DNA of 64,000 nucleotides from Megalopta genalis (GCF_051020955.1 NC_135028.1:682001-746000), one strand, 5' to 3'; positions 1-11,540 are shown, numbered from the stretch's first letter. Notes: generated from the letters alone by a model not told the origin. Program-made: numbers and translations.

Positions 1-1432
1 ACGATGTTGTTCCTCCAGGTGTGATCGCCGTTGTCTGTTGCATCTGGCGGAAGCTCTACTTTTGTACGCGTCGTCGACAAGACGAGACTCTATATCTATA
101 TATCTGTATATTTGTATACTTGTATATTTACACCTCTGTATATTTATATATATATTTGTATATTTTCGTGAATAATCCCCCGAATCAGCTCTCGAATAAT
201 CTCGAGGATACATCACGTTGCGGGTTTACCATTTTCAATTTCGGCGGCTGGGAACACGAAGTCATAAAAAAATACCCGTCGAATATCTGTTTTCGTGCTC
301 TACTTCTGCGCGACATTTTATTACGATCGAACCGTAACAGTTGGGGTAATACCGCCTTGCGAGTTACGTCGTCGAATTAGGTTTCGGATCGATGTAACGG
401 TTTCGTAAAGAAAATAATTTCGTAGCTTTCTTCGAATTTTCGTGGCCGAGATTATAAATTATACGATTCGTAAACACGCTTTCGAATCGACGCACACACG
501 CGCAAAGAGGTAAACGGAACACAAATACATACATACATGGAACAAATACGATACGTTTCACTTTCCGATGGAGAAACTTGCGCGAAATAATCCGTTGATA
601 TTACAATGTTTCCCGCGGCCTAGATTATTTCGTTCGAACTCAGACTTGTTATTAATCCTACGGTAATCTCTGTCTCATTGTGCGCCCGTGCAATACTCTA
701 CCAGCTTTATATCGAACGGCAGAAAACTGTTGGCCGTTCGGTTCGCCTGAACGAAGCGGCGATTATGCGAGCAACCAGGATACACGAACAAATGGGATTA
801 AACGAAGAACAACGGTGCTACGATTATCTATTTAATTAATCTACTAATTTACATCGGCGCTGCCAGGGCGGACTAATTTAAATAAAATAAATTTTGTTAG
901 ACAGAATTGCGGCGCGCAATTATTGGAACCGGGTCGCGTTTCCGGTGTCCATTATACGGCCCCTTTAATTTGCTCGCATCCCGCGTATGCACATCGCTCT
1001 TCCAAATTCCAATCGACTTCGTCAGTCGCGTAACGCTCCGCTGCCGGAAAATGTCCGACCGCATTTTCCAAGTGTCAACGTAATCACCTCTGCACGCGTT
1101 AAGGTCGCACTGTTTTCGCGCCGTCGATCGTTCGTTCCAAATGGATTCGAAAAAATTCGCGTCCGAAATGATTCGGGTCGTTCGGTCGAATTTTCTAAAA
1201 AGTTATTCCGTTTTTAAAAGGTGTGCAAATTTTTTATCGATTTTTATACAATTTCATCGAAGATAAGGTTTCTCATAATTATTTCAAAATATTCAATTTA
1301 CGGGCGCGTATAAAATTACAATGAAAATTAACGTACGTTTCGAAATTAATCAATTGTCCGCGAGCGTGCGTGCAATTTTCATTCCCTTGCCTCGAATATT
1401 TAAACTTCAATTTGAAGATTTTTACTTCAGAA
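1..1432. other. Gene-free stretch with a TA-rich simple repeat
   Basis: I see no supportable gene here. Positions about 88-167 are an impure TATATNTGTATA-type simple repeat, and the open frame across it (21-380) encodes only low-complexity Tyr/Ile/Leu. The rest is mixed-composition spacer with frequent CpG. Frames at 364-561 and 987-1217 have no recognisable motif. Confidence refers to the absence of a recognisable gene. Confidence 0.6.
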
Positions 1433-1562
1433 TATTATATTTACTATATTCATTATATTTATACTATAATTATTATATTTACTATATTTATTATATTATA
1501 CTATATTTATTATATTTATTACATTTATATTATATTATAATAGCTATATACTATACATATAG
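1433..1562. repeat. AT-rich TATATT/TTATAT simple repeat
   Basis: This is a run of short TATATT, TATTATA and TTTATTA units with no other composition. It produces a Tyr/Ile/Leu low-complexity frame on the + strand that should not be read as protein. Confidence 0.85.
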
Positions 1563-2156
1563 TTACAGAGTGATCTGCTGAAAGTAACATCTCAGTTATC
1601 AAAGTTCCAAAGGGTTAAGCTCACAGAAAGAACGTTTCCCAAAGGTCAAAGTTGAGAAATTAATTTCTCGCCAAAAAAAATTCGCCGATTCCGAGCTGCA
1701 GAGAGAGAGAGGGAGAGAGAGAGGCTGCGTTCAGCGAGATCCAAGCCAGCGAGCCGTGCTTTCGATTATCGCGCAGACGTCAATTACTCAATTAAGGAAC
1801 CGTGCGTGTCTAATTAAGCCGGTCGCAGACAGAGCCGGGATCTTCGGTGTTCGGCGGAGTGGCGCGTTCGACGATGAAACACGAATTCGCGGGATATGAT
1901 CGCGGCTGGCGCGCAAATATTAGCGCGACGCATGCACGGCCTAGTAATTGAAGCCTTTGAACGGCGAAGAATTAACCTTCCTCGTGCAAATATTCGAGAG
2001 CCGGGTCCCGTTTTCAAGCAACGCCCCGCTATTACCGGCGCGCCGCGTCTTTTTCCATCGCGGACGTTCAATTACTTCCGCGTGAATTATCCGACGTTCA
2101 ATTTCGAGTCAAAGTCGGCTCGGGGTGCGTCGCGTGCACACCTGTGCTCGCGCTCG

Positions 2157-2193
<37 letters not shown>

Positions 2194-2690
2194 GCCTTGT
2201 TTGCACGGGCACCTAGGCACCGCGCATCAGGAAATTCCACTTACCGGGAGGAAAGTATTTTTCTTCGCCCCGGGCGACAGTTATTTCGAGTCCGCGACGA
2301 GTATCTTCCCGCGGAAAAGTGTTTACTGTGATTTTAACCCTCCGCCGCGACGTCGAGTCGCCCCGCGTCGCCGCCGCGCTCGGTATTAGGCAAACGCCGA
2401 CGTGAAATTCGTCTCTTTGAGCTCCCCGCAGATTTTTTAATATCGACAAGCTTCGCGGAATTCTGTGTTCGGGCACGCTGTGAAATGTTCTTACGATTTG
2501 CCGAGTGTGTGCAGTGGTTTTTTGCCGAGACTATAAACTGTTGCAAGGAAAACGAGTATTCACGTTCACGCCTTCGATTTTTAGGCATTGTTACGCGTCT
2601 CTGTCGGGTCGTGTCGTGTCTTTTGTTCGAAATATCGCGTCGAGCAAATGGCGAATCTCTGAAAAGAATTGTCGCGGTCTCCAGCATTTC
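1563..2690. other. Gene-free GC-mixed stretch with (GA)n and (CT)n tracts and TAATTA motifs
   Basis: A GA tract lies at about 1700-1724 and a CT tract at about 2152-2192. Between them (about 1780-2110) are several TAATTA or TAATTG cores typical of homeodomain sites, in moderately GC-rich surroundings. This is compatible with a regulatory element, but I have no direct evidence. Short overlapping open frames on both strands show no family signature. Confidence 0.45.
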
Positions 2691-2704
2691 GAAAGAAAGT
2701 GTAA

Positions 2705-2886
2705 GAAAAATATTTCAAAAAATACGAAAGCAGCGATATAAATTTGCTTCCATGGCCGCCTCAAAGCCCCGATCCGAACCCTATCGAGCATTCGTGGGAG
2801 GAATTAGATCATTGAGTAACTGTAACCGAAAGATACACGATCGATCAAAATTTATTGAAGCATCGCGGAAGAAATGGGATGCATGA
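2705..2886 (+). pseudogene. Tc1/mariner-superfamily transposase C-terminal fragment, decayed
   Basis: In the frame starting at 2705, the translation reads EKYFKKYESSDI and then NLLPWPPQSPDPNPIEHSW before EELDH and a stop at 2813. The block W-P-x-Q-S-P-D-x-N-P-I-E followed by a Trp is the hallmark around the third catalytic acidic residue (the Glu of the DDE/D triad) in Tc1/mariner and pogo-like transposases. It is normally preceded by a leucine-proline pair, as here. The next part fits better in another frame (SKFIEASRKKWDA, ending at 2886), which resembles the usual C-terminal tail, so at least one frameshift separates the two. An in-frame stop lies just upstream at 2702. I cannot find the first two catalytic aspartates upstream. 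It is a dead remnant that would encode only a small part of a protein usually about 340 residues long. No terminal inverted repeats could be assigned to it. Confidence 0.85.
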
Positions 2887-4049
2887 AGCTCCACCGCGCT
2901 GAAAAATCCTTTCGAATCGCGACTTTCGAGATCGACTTCTGAGACCTCTGAGACTTCTGAGCGCTGGTAAAGACGTCTCTCTCTCTCTCCCTCTCTCTTA
3001 TGACGATCGAGCAACAATTAAACAGCAACAAAAGGCATTCCGTATTCGCTCGATTACCCGGGATGCGTGCGCGCTATTTCACGGTGCCCCGTGAAACGTA
3101 CAGAATATTCCAAATGAACGGCGAGGGGATTGACGGTTGTGGGTGGGAGGGAGGGAAGGGTGGTAGTCGGCGATCGGCGCAACGCAACGGCGGCATACAT
3201 ATCACCCAGTCCGCGCGGGCCGCACAAAAGGATCGTCGGAACATTTTTCGCCGGCGCGGTCTAAAATCGATCGGGAAAAATGGCCGACGAAAGGCGGCGA
3301 AAAATCTCGCGGCAACATTCTCGATTTCACGTTCGCAATTTTCCGGTTCGACCGGGGGGACGACCGTGGCCCGTTATGCGTATAACCGCCGCCGGTATTC
3401 AGGGAACGTAGAAACGTAATCAGAGTGCCAGCGGTGAAGGATCGTCCGGTTGAAAAATCACGAGCAAGAGAATAGACCTCGCCGATGTGAAAGTGTGCGC
3501 GCGCGTGTATAGGCAAGAGAAATAGGAGAAGAGAGAGACAGAGAGCGAGAGAACGAGAAGGAGATGGAAAGAGAAGAGAGACAGTGATCGGATGCACATG
3601 TGCGCGGCTCTATATGTAAAGGGGAGCAAGATAAATGAAGCCAGTTCCCCGTCAGTCGCGATGTACAAAGGATAACTTGATATATACAATGTCTAGATAT
3701 GCAAAGCGCGACGCAACAGAGTGCATTTCCAGGTTGTCTGAAACGCTCCGCCATCCATGCCCTCCCCCTTTAACGCGCGCACCCACCGCGCCCGACCGCC
3801 CTCAGCAAACTATTTCGCCATATTTTCAGCGGAATACCGGCAGCCTTTCGGGGGTGAACGCCGATGAGACGATTCATGAGAAGATCGAATTTTACGTTGG
3901 AAAGACCGGACCACTCGTTTAGAAGATTGCCTTTGATTCTGCGAATCGAACGATCCGCGCTGCTGCGATTAATCCGGCACCCTGCACGAAGTTTTTCGTT
4001 TCTGCGGAACTTGTGCAATGGGAGATATAAATTGTACCATTGAAATATA
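2887..4049. other. Gene-free stretch with CT/GA tracts and a G-quadruplex motif
   Basis: It contains a CT tract (about 2969-2998), a GA-rich tract (about 3517-3590) and a G-rich run at 3141-3160. Open frames on both strands here are Ser/Leu- or Arg-rich and follow the tracts. I recognise no gene. Confidence 0.5.
3141..3160 (+). other. Canonical G-quadruplex motif
   Basis: The sequence GGGTGGGAGGGAGGGAAGGG has five runs of three or more G separated by one- or two-base loops. This satisfies the standard intramolecular G-quadruplex pattern on the + strand. Function is unknown. Confidence 0.8.
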
Positions 4050-4251
4050 GAGGGTGTCCCGAAATTATTATATACATGGAAATGATATAATAAAGTAATT
4101 ATTATACAAGGAAATTAGGGGTTCCCGAGGTCATTCTAAGTAAATCTTTCCTTTAGAAAAATCTTCTCCGAGGCATCATTTCCCGTTTGTGATACAAAAT
4201 AATTAATAATAATAATCGATAATAGATAATAAATAATTTTAGGACACTCTG
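4050..4251. mobile_element. Family B palindromic element, degenerate copy
   Basis: The left end AGGGTGTCCCGAAA and right end TTAGGACACTCTG are inverted matches to each other and to the ends of the full-length copy at 13911-14270. Both are flanked by TA. The internal GGGGTTCCCGAGGTCATT and TCTTCTCCGAGGC segments also match family B. The right interior is replaced by AT-rich sequence. TA flanks and short inverted ends are typical of non-autonomous Tc1/mariner elements. Confidence 0.8.
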
Positions 4252-4654
4252 TATGTAGAATGTCCCGGCATCGGCGGTTTCTAGAGGGCAATGCCACAGA
4301 AGAATTATTATTAAACACCATGGAATTGTTTAGTGATTCTTTTGGCGAGTGTTTTCGACGATATCGATATTTCGAGCTTGCAGATATCTCGAACATAAAT
4401 TCGTGTGTGCCGAAATTGTAAGAGCGAGCAATGTTCTCTCGTCATTGGATCGAAGATAACGAGGCCACATTTGCGCTGTTGCGTTAATCGGATCTGATCC
4501 GATCTGGAAACTAATGGAAGATGTTTACCAATAGCGACCAATCTCTTCAGATAACAGGAATTGGTTATGCTATTATTCCGGCAAATGCAATTGAAACGAT
4601 TATCATAGTTCGTAATTGTTCGTTTCGAAATCTCTCGCGCTGCTAGAAGTAGTA

Positions 4655-4866
4655 CAGTAATGTCTCCCTAACTGACTCTCTCTAACTGCACAAAAATGGA
4701 CAATTTTGGAAGAGGAGATACGATTATTCGAGCTTTCCGGTTTATTTTTATAGTTATAAATTGTCCACAATTATAAAAACGAGCCGCAAGGCTCGAATAA
4801 TAATAGTGTCTCCTCTTCCCAAATAATCCAATTTAGTGGACAATCTGAGCGTCAGTAAGGGAGACA
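4655..4866. mobile_element. Family A palindromic element
   Basis: It begins CAGTAATGTCTCCCTAACTGA, flanked by TA, and ends with the inverted equivalent GTCAGTAAGGGAGACAT. The two halves are near-complementary throughout: GAAGAGGAGATACGATTATT in the left arm pairs with the right arm. The whole unit can therefore fold into one long hairpin. It has no coding capacity. The right terminus has lost its final bases. Confidence 0.9.
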
Positions 4867-6205
4867 TATATCGCTTGAAATATTTATGAACAATATGTTC
4901 GCGTATAAATCTTAAATGTACTTTGAACCCTTTGGAAGACGACGAAGTATCGTCGCAAATTTAAAATGATAATCGAAGACCACCGGTCTCCTTATTCTCG
5001 TGACGATAAAAAGGGGTCCACTTTCGATCAATCGCGGAACGAGCCGCGCGACCGAGAAACTTCGGGAAGGCCAATCGAAATGGAGGGGAAAATTGAAGAC
5101 AGTCGAATCGTAACTCTCGATATTGGAAAAGGTATAGGCGCACGACAGAATGCGCCCCGTCTGGTAAACAAGGTTGCCCGTTCCACTCCCGTTCCGGAAA
5201 CAACCGAGAAAATCCTCATTCGCGAATAACAACCAAAGACGATTCCACCGTATCATTAACCCTTCTTCGGACTTTTCCGGAAAATAAAAACTTCTCGTTC
5301 GTAAGAAACGTAATAATCGATAGAAATAAATTGCTTCCTGTAATAATTTCAGCAAGTCAAGCATCGATCGTTCCAGTCAAGGAGAGAATAGAGACATTCT
5401 TGTATTATTTGCAACTAATTAAAATTCTGAAAAAAGGAGACAAATACTTTTGTAGCTCTAATATCTAGTAATCAATGCGGACAATTTTTATAACTTAATA
5501 ATATCGTTACACCGTTTTCAAGTTTTATGCGAAATGAAAATGTTTTTAATCATTTTAATTAGTTGCAAATAACATAAGAATGTTTTTATTTATCCTATAA
5601 ATGTTTCAATCGTTTCGACGTAGATCCAGTCATTTTCGACACGAAACGCACAAAATTCGCGATATTTTATAAACGTTTTCGAACGAATCACGCATTGAAT
5701 ATCGCGCATTTAGTGCGTTAAGTTCGATTACGCCGCACTGATTGATCGATGCGGTGATGTTTACCTATTTAAATTTAATCGCGAGCGCGTATCTCTGCAT
5801 TGGAAATCATTCCGACCAAATCGCAAGAATTACGACGATCTACGTCGACACGTCGATATTTGTAGATGGTAACTAACGTGAAAATCGATTCTTCGTAATG
5901 AACCAAATACGTTCGATAAAGTTGCTTAAACAATAACTCGAACAACGAAATAAATATATCCCCCCCCCCCCACGAAGCTTATTGGTAGGCTCGAGGGACC
6001 TTTATAATCTTTTTTCAACAGGAGACAATTTCATTCGAAAGAATTTTTTATTAGATAACGATCGTATTGATTGCCGATCGAAACAGCGTTTAAATAATTC
6101 ATCGAAAGACTACAAAATCGTCTGTGAATAACTATTTAAGTATTTAAGTCGGTTGTCGTAGGAACGAAAATCACGTTGCTTAATTTTTAATTTTTATGGA
6201 ACCTC
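4867..6205. other. Gene-free stretch with a poly-C run
   Basis: This is AT-rich spacer with a run of twelve C at 5960-5971. Frames around 4912-5364 on both strands overlap one another and show no domain. I see no gene. Confidence 0.5.
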
Positions 6206-6207
6206 CT

Positions 6208-6345
6208 TTTATTATATTATGATATTATTAAATTATTATATTATTATGTTATTATGTTATTATGTTATTATATTATTATATTATTATACTATTATACTAT
6301 TATATATTATTATACTATTATATTATTATATTATTATATTATATT
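6208..6345. repeat. (ATT)n microsatellite
   Basis: About 138 bp of ATT/TTA units with occasional ATG or ATAC interruptions. Confidence 0.9.
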
Positions 6346-8431
6346 CGGATAACTTTTGAAACGAAACAACTCTTCACAAATCGAACCAAAGGGTTCGAAG
6401 ATTTTTAGAGGTTAGGGCGACTGGTTTGCCAAACAATGTCTGTACGAATTTTTTCAAAAATTATAATCTGTTGAAATAACAAAAAAAATATCAAAACATT
6501 ACGTTTCGTAAGCATCCGTAGCTTACACCGGTAGTGAAAACATGATCCAAATTGTAGTTACAGTCGCCGAACGATTAAAAATCGTGGAAACTATGACTTC
6601 CGACCGATAACTGCAAGAAATCTGGTTCTCTTAACACCTCTCGATGCTCGTAACTCGCGACAGAAGTATTTGGACTGTTAAACGCGTATAGGACACTCTG
6701 AATATTGGGACAGTGCACGGTAGGTGCACACATGCTGCGATATCAATATTCGAGATTGGGAAATCAAAAGTGAAAGTTATTAGCTTGAAAAGGAAACTTC
6801 GAAAGTGAAAAGAATTTCGTCATTTATACTACGGTGTAAAGCTTCTTTCGGCTTAGCATTCGCACCGTGTCAACGTTCTACTTATTGTTAGCAGAAGTTC
6901 TGTTATTCGGAGAAAATGTTTCCTAGCAACAGATGGTCGGACAACAAACGATATCCGATCATTATGATTCACAGCACGAATCTCCGTGGGCGATGTACAC
7001 GCGTGCCGAAAAATCTATGCAATTTAAGCAATAAATGTTTAAATATTTGGACGCATTCTCTGCCCTCGCGATACTTATTTAATCGATGTTACTATAAAAT
7101 AAAATTTTAGGAAGTTTCTATGACTATTGCAAAAATGAAAAAAATTTGGATTTAATGGAAAAATAAATTGTGTAGTCGTAGTTTAATAATGACTTTCGTC
7201 AAATAATAAAATTCTAGAATATTTTTGTTTATATAATAATCGGAAAATATTGATTAAAATTTTATTTTTCATGGAAAATAAGTTTCGTAGACGTAATTTA
7301 CAATATTATTTTTGCTCGTTGCAACGGACGTTAATTAAATAACGCGAAATTCTAGAAAATTTGTCGGCGTCCTGTTCGTTCGAAAAATGTTTCTCGAGGG
7401 GAAAAAATATTTGTCAGTCCGTTAATTTCGACGGAGAAGATTATGTACAGCGCGGAATGTGTCATTTAATCAGATCACAAGATGATTTATACGAAACAAA
7501 ACTATAGCCGAAAATCCGTAGAAACGAAATATCTGATATAACCGCATCACAAAGTGATTTATACCAAGCACATCGTAAAACGAAGCTCAGATAATAGCAT
7601 GATTTATTTCAAGCAGCCTGAACGGAATCTGGATCAGGTTATAAGATGATTTATTTGGAGCACGCTATAGAACGAGATCAATACGTATAAGCAGAATATT
7701 ATACCGCGTGTAATCGATCCAGGAGGTATTTATCCCGAGCACGGCACGGAAAACGTTCAGAATTTCAATATCCGTCGAAAATATTTCTCGATTTGTTGGA
7801 ATTTCGTTCCGCAGGAAAAGATGAAAATTAGAAGCGAAAACTTCGAATCTAATTCGAAGCGGCTCCTTCGATCGCATCTAATCTTTAACTCGCAGTTAAT
7901 TGTTGCTAGCGTCTAGATTTCACTGGATTTGTAAAATTCACAGCGCGTGCAACGCGCCAAGTATTTTCATATCGAAACACGTGGCGGATTAATTTAAGAC
8001 TCGCACTACTAGCAAAAATATAGCGCACGTGCTTTCGTTAGATTTTCAGAGGTGGGCTCGATATCGTTTAAATTTCGTGAATGATATATAGATTGATATA
8101 TAAATAGTATAAACGTTCGTTAATTTCTCTTCCTTCTGCCATAATTATCTCCGAATTCGCCATATTATTATAAGGAACACACAACACGTCCGCACAACTT
8201 GAAAAGACACTAAGTCCAAGCAAAAATAATAATTTCCATAATTGACAGAGCGACCTACAATAAACGTTACTTTTACAATGAAACGTGTTGCTAAAAGGTA
8301 ACGTTTACATATTAATTATCGCGTTCGAAAAGCTCTGTACGCGTCACTCAAACTCGAGATAAAGAACGCTAAGAATTCGGAATAAAAATCCAAGTGCGAA
8401 CTCGGATCCACATGTTTCCTCGATTGACCCC
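6346..8431. other. AT-rich gene-free spacer
   Basis: I see no gene, transposon end or long repeat here. Short frames (for example 6916-7110 on + and 7665-7877 on -) show no motif and are separated by many stops. Confidence 0.55.
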
Positions 8432-8435
8432 TTAA

Positions 8436-8645
8436 CCCCTTAGCTTACAATCCCATGTAAATGATAAATATCAATAAAACGATTTCTTTTTCTTTGCTTT
8501 CACATTGTTATTTTCAATTCTCGATTATATTCGAGCGTGAACACTTACAGCAGCATAAGATACAACGCCGCTCGAATGATCTCGAGTGTGCACAGTTTGG
8601 CCTGTTTAGCGCGCTCGAACTAACTCGAGCGTACAAGTTAAGGGG
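8436..8645. mobile_element. piggyBac-like non-autonomous element flanked by TTAA
   Basis: TTAA at 8432-8435 is followed by CCCCTTAGCTTACA. The other side reads TGTAAGCTAAGGGG-like (actual GTACAAGTTAAGGGG) and is followed by TTAA at 8646-8649. The inverted ends match at about 11 of 14 bases. TTAA duplications and ends starting CC(C) are diagnostic of the piggyBac superfamily. The 210-bp interior has no coding capacity. Confidence 0.6.
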
Positions 8646-8649
8646 TTAA

Positions 8650-9000
8650 TAGACAAATCTACAATAAACGTAAACTTTCGAAGTCAATCGCGTCGCCGAA
8701 TGCTATCATTTACGCGTCATTCGTTACAAAAATTTCGATACCATCCCCAAGACCCTAACGAGCACCCTGACTAAGCACACGTAACGAAAGCAGCTCTCCC
8801 CGATCGCATCGTAATTATTGTCCAATAATTTTTCACCTGCCAACCAACGAGCGATTACTCGATCGTCCACCGAACGAACTCGGATCTACGCTCGAACGGA
8901 GTCGCATAAAGTGATAACACCATCCAGGAGGGCTCGTTGCAGCGTATCGTTCGAATGCCTCGGTCTAGAAGAAACGGAATAACATCCCACTTACAGGTCG
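8650..9000. other. Gene-free spacer before the CpG-rich block
   Basis: This is mixed-composition sequence without recognisable features. The transition to GC-rich sequence begins near 8850. Confidence 0.45.
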
Positions 9001-9609
9001 GTGACACGCAGCAGCCCCCTAACAGCGTCGGCACGAAGTCTCGCCGATCGGTATCCAATCCTCCGTGGCCGAAATAATTCGCAGTCCGGGGCACTCGGTT
9101 TGCCGATTCACTTCCGGGGAACGGTGCGAGGACCTGTTCGCGTGTTCACCACTGATCCGGGTAAACACAAGGGTCGCGGGTGCGACACGCACATGCACAC
9201 CGCGAACCAAGGTACACGTTACGTTCCTCGAGATGCGTGCGCGACGACGTCCACTGACCGACTAAACGCGCCGCGCGAACAGTCACGTTCACGGTTCCTG
9301 TTGCCCCCTACCTGTGTACACATGCACGCACACACCCGTCACTGGGATTCTCCTCCGAAGAACCGTATTGGTCACGGTCAATCGAACACCCGAAATCTCT
9401 TCCGGCACCCGGAACGCCGCTCGCCCCGCGCGACGCGTTCGAGTTCGAACGCGAAGCTTCACGCCGAATGGTGTCACCCGGGGGTCACGTGTGCTGGGAC
9501 CGCGACCTGGCAGATTGTCCCAAGAATTCCGTGCGATAGGGCGCCGGTTACTTCGAGCCAGGTGGCATCGCCGTGGAATTACAGTTCGAGAAGAGCGGTC
9601 GCCTCGAGG

Positions 9610-9765
9610 TTCGCGGATGACGATCTCGCGTCACCAAGGGTGCATCGGCGCAGCTACGCGGACCTTGGAAGTGCTGCGAGACTCGATCGCGAGTCCCCGA
9701 AGGTGCATCGGCGCAGCTAGAGCTTCGAAGTGCTCCGAGACTCGATCGCGAGTGCCCGAAAGATT
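9610..9765. repeat. 63-bp tandem duplication inside the CpG island
   Basis: The segment GGTGCATCGGCGCAGCTA occurs at 9639 and again at 9702. Similar GAGACTCGATCGCGAGT segments follow each, giving about two units of 63 bp, with a more diverged partial unit upstream. The period is a multiple of three and leaves frames open on both strands. Confidence 0.8.
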
Positions 9766-10948
9766 CGCAAGCTCGGAAAAAGCCGAACCGTTGCACCGGG
9801 AGTCGGTGCAACTCTCGAGTCGCTCCGATCAGATCAGCGCCGAGATCGGTCGAATCACTGCGACAGGGTGCATAGAAGCGGTGGAGGATCGTTTATGAGC
9901 CATGTGGACGCGGCGTGGAGCGGAAGAGGCCCGCGTAGAGCAGCCCGCCGTGCGAGAATCGTTGATCAGACTCGGAGGCCTTCGATATCGGCGTCGGTAA
10001 AATCCGTGGTCGATCGTCCGACGGTGTTCCTGTCCCGTTGCATCGATACACAATGGGAATTGGAGGTCGGCCGATGACGTGGGGGCGCGTGACGCGCGGG
10101 CAGCACGTGACACTGGGACCGTTCCGTGTGTGTGACGCCGCCGTCGCGACGGCGAAAGAAGAGCCACGTTACACCTGGCGCCAGGGCCAGCCGGCGTGAC
10201 GTTCCGGCTTGGTCTGTGTACCAGGGTGCTACTGGGGATCGCCGTATGCTTGTTTTTGCAGGGCAGCTCTAGCGGGGACCGTGGAAGGGGTTGTCGCCGC
10301 GAGCGAGAGAGCGGAGCGGTTCGGCGCGGGCCGGACGGAGACGGAGCGGGCCGCGAGGATCGGACCGAGATCGCGGGCCGGGTGGAACAGTGACGGGAAC
10401 GGCGGGCTCGAGGCGGGGGGAGGGAAGAGACGCGGAAACCGTTCGCGACGGGGGAGGCGAGGGCGAGGGAAACAAAGCGCGGAGGGGCGACGCGTCGAGC
10501 GGAGGGACGGCGGAGGAGGATAGATTGTTGCGATAGCGGAGGAGGACGCGAGAGAGCGCGAGAGAGGGTGCGGAGAGGGTGGAGAGAGAAACGAAGCGGG
10601 CATGGGAGCAGGAAACACGGGAAAGAATGAACTAACGGTAGAATACGACACGGCGGAGAGTAAGAGGACAGCGAGGAAGGACGTCGGAGGGGTTGGTTCG
10701 CGGAAGGGAGACGGAACGCTCGCGCCCCCTCTTCCCCCACCAGGGAGTCCCGACGAGTCCCGACGTCGGTCCTGCCGTTGCGACGGCGCAACGGCCGCAA
10801 GGATCTCCGTCCTTCTTCAGAGATACGGCTTTCCCTTCTCCTCTCGGCAGGGGTGCCCCGCTTCCCGTCGTTCTCGCGCACCCTCGCGCTACCGAACACC
10901 GTCAACCAGCCTCTCTCGCCCCACTATCCACGACCGCGGATCGATCCG

Positions 10949-10989
10949 ACGTCCGTCCGTCGGTCCGTCCGTCGGTCCGTCCGTCCGTA
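10949..10989. repeat. GTCC/CGGTCCGTC short tandem repeat
   Basis: Repeated GTCCGTCCGTCG units lie inside the C/T-rich part of the CpG island. Confidence 0.85.
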
Positions 10990-11261
10990 AACTCACCGCC
11001 GCGGGTTATGCTCGCGTGTACACACCGGGAATCCTGTGTGCCACGCACTAGACACCGACGCCGGAGGAATGTACATTGCCGGCGAACGAGAGACGCTCTC
11101 CGCTTGTTCGCTCGCTCGCTCGCACGCCGCGCGATCGTATCCGACTCGCGAACGCGCCGCCGCGCCGCTCCGCGCCGAGCCGCGAGGGACGCGAACGGAC
11201 ACGCGTAGCTGATTCAGAAAGAGTGCACGCGCGCGCCGTGTTATCACGGTGTTGCACGCAG

Positions 11262-11267
11262 GTAAGT
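11262..11267 (+). promoter_or_regulatory. Consensus 5' splice donor
   Basis: CAG|GTAAGT matches the full metazoan donor consensus at the downstream edge of the CpG-rich block. No acceptor or downstream coding exon could be paired with it in this window, so its use is unproven. Confidence 0.4.
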
Positions 11268-11540
11268 CGACAGCTCGGTCTCGTCCGGCCCCGCGGACGG
11301 GACTGCTCGCGCGATTGCCGCGGAACACCGCGATGCTAATGAGATTCCGGCGAGGGTTACCGAGAGGGCTACCGGGAGGGCGCGTTGATAAGCGTCGCGC
11401 GAGCTCGCGCCGCGTTTCTGTTTGCTTCGAGACAATCGGGAATGTTTAGCGTTCGCCACCGCGCCGCGCAATTTCGCGTTCTCCGCGCGCGGTGAATTCT
11501 TAATCCGCGGCCGACGCGTGCTACGCAAGGCATCTTTTTA

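Larger units (their letters stand above)
9000..11540 (+). promoter_or_regulatory. CpG-rich island, candidate promoter and first exon
   Basis: This block of about 2.5 kb is strikingly GC- and CpG-rich compared with its AT-rich flanks. It ends near a consensus donor site: CAG at 11259-11261 followed by GTAAGT at 11262-11267. The arrangement resembles a promoter and 5' untranslated exon of a + strand gene with a large first intron. Strand composition switches from G/A-rich to C/T-rich around 10725. Long open frames occur on both strands (up to 358 codons on the minus strand, 9829-10905), but they are Ser/Arg/Pro-rich and overlap each other, as expected from GC-rich DNA with few stops. No TATA box is evident and the start site cannot be placed. 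The interpretation is inference from composition and one splice-site match. Confidence 0.45.

Noticed and set aside
1600..1625. AAAGGGTTAAG resembling the right end of a piggyBac-like element
   Set aside because: No matching TTAACCCTTT start was found upstream.
2640..2710. Helix-turn-helix-like peptide upstream of the transposase fragment
   Set aside because: The similarity is too weak to annotate separately; mentioned only as a possibility in the findings.
9001..9720. 239-codon + strand frame, including a FADDD string that recalls the reverse transcriptase FADD motif
   Set aside because: The surrounding residues do not fit a reverse transcriptase, the frame is in stop-poor GC-rich DNA, and the string lies in the 63-bp duplication area.
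9829..10905. 358-codon open frame on the minus strand, the longest in the window
   Set aside because: It lies in G/A-rich then C/T-rich DNA, is dominated by Ser, Arg and Pro, overlaps other long frames on both strands, and shows no domain. Long frames are expected where stop codons are rare.
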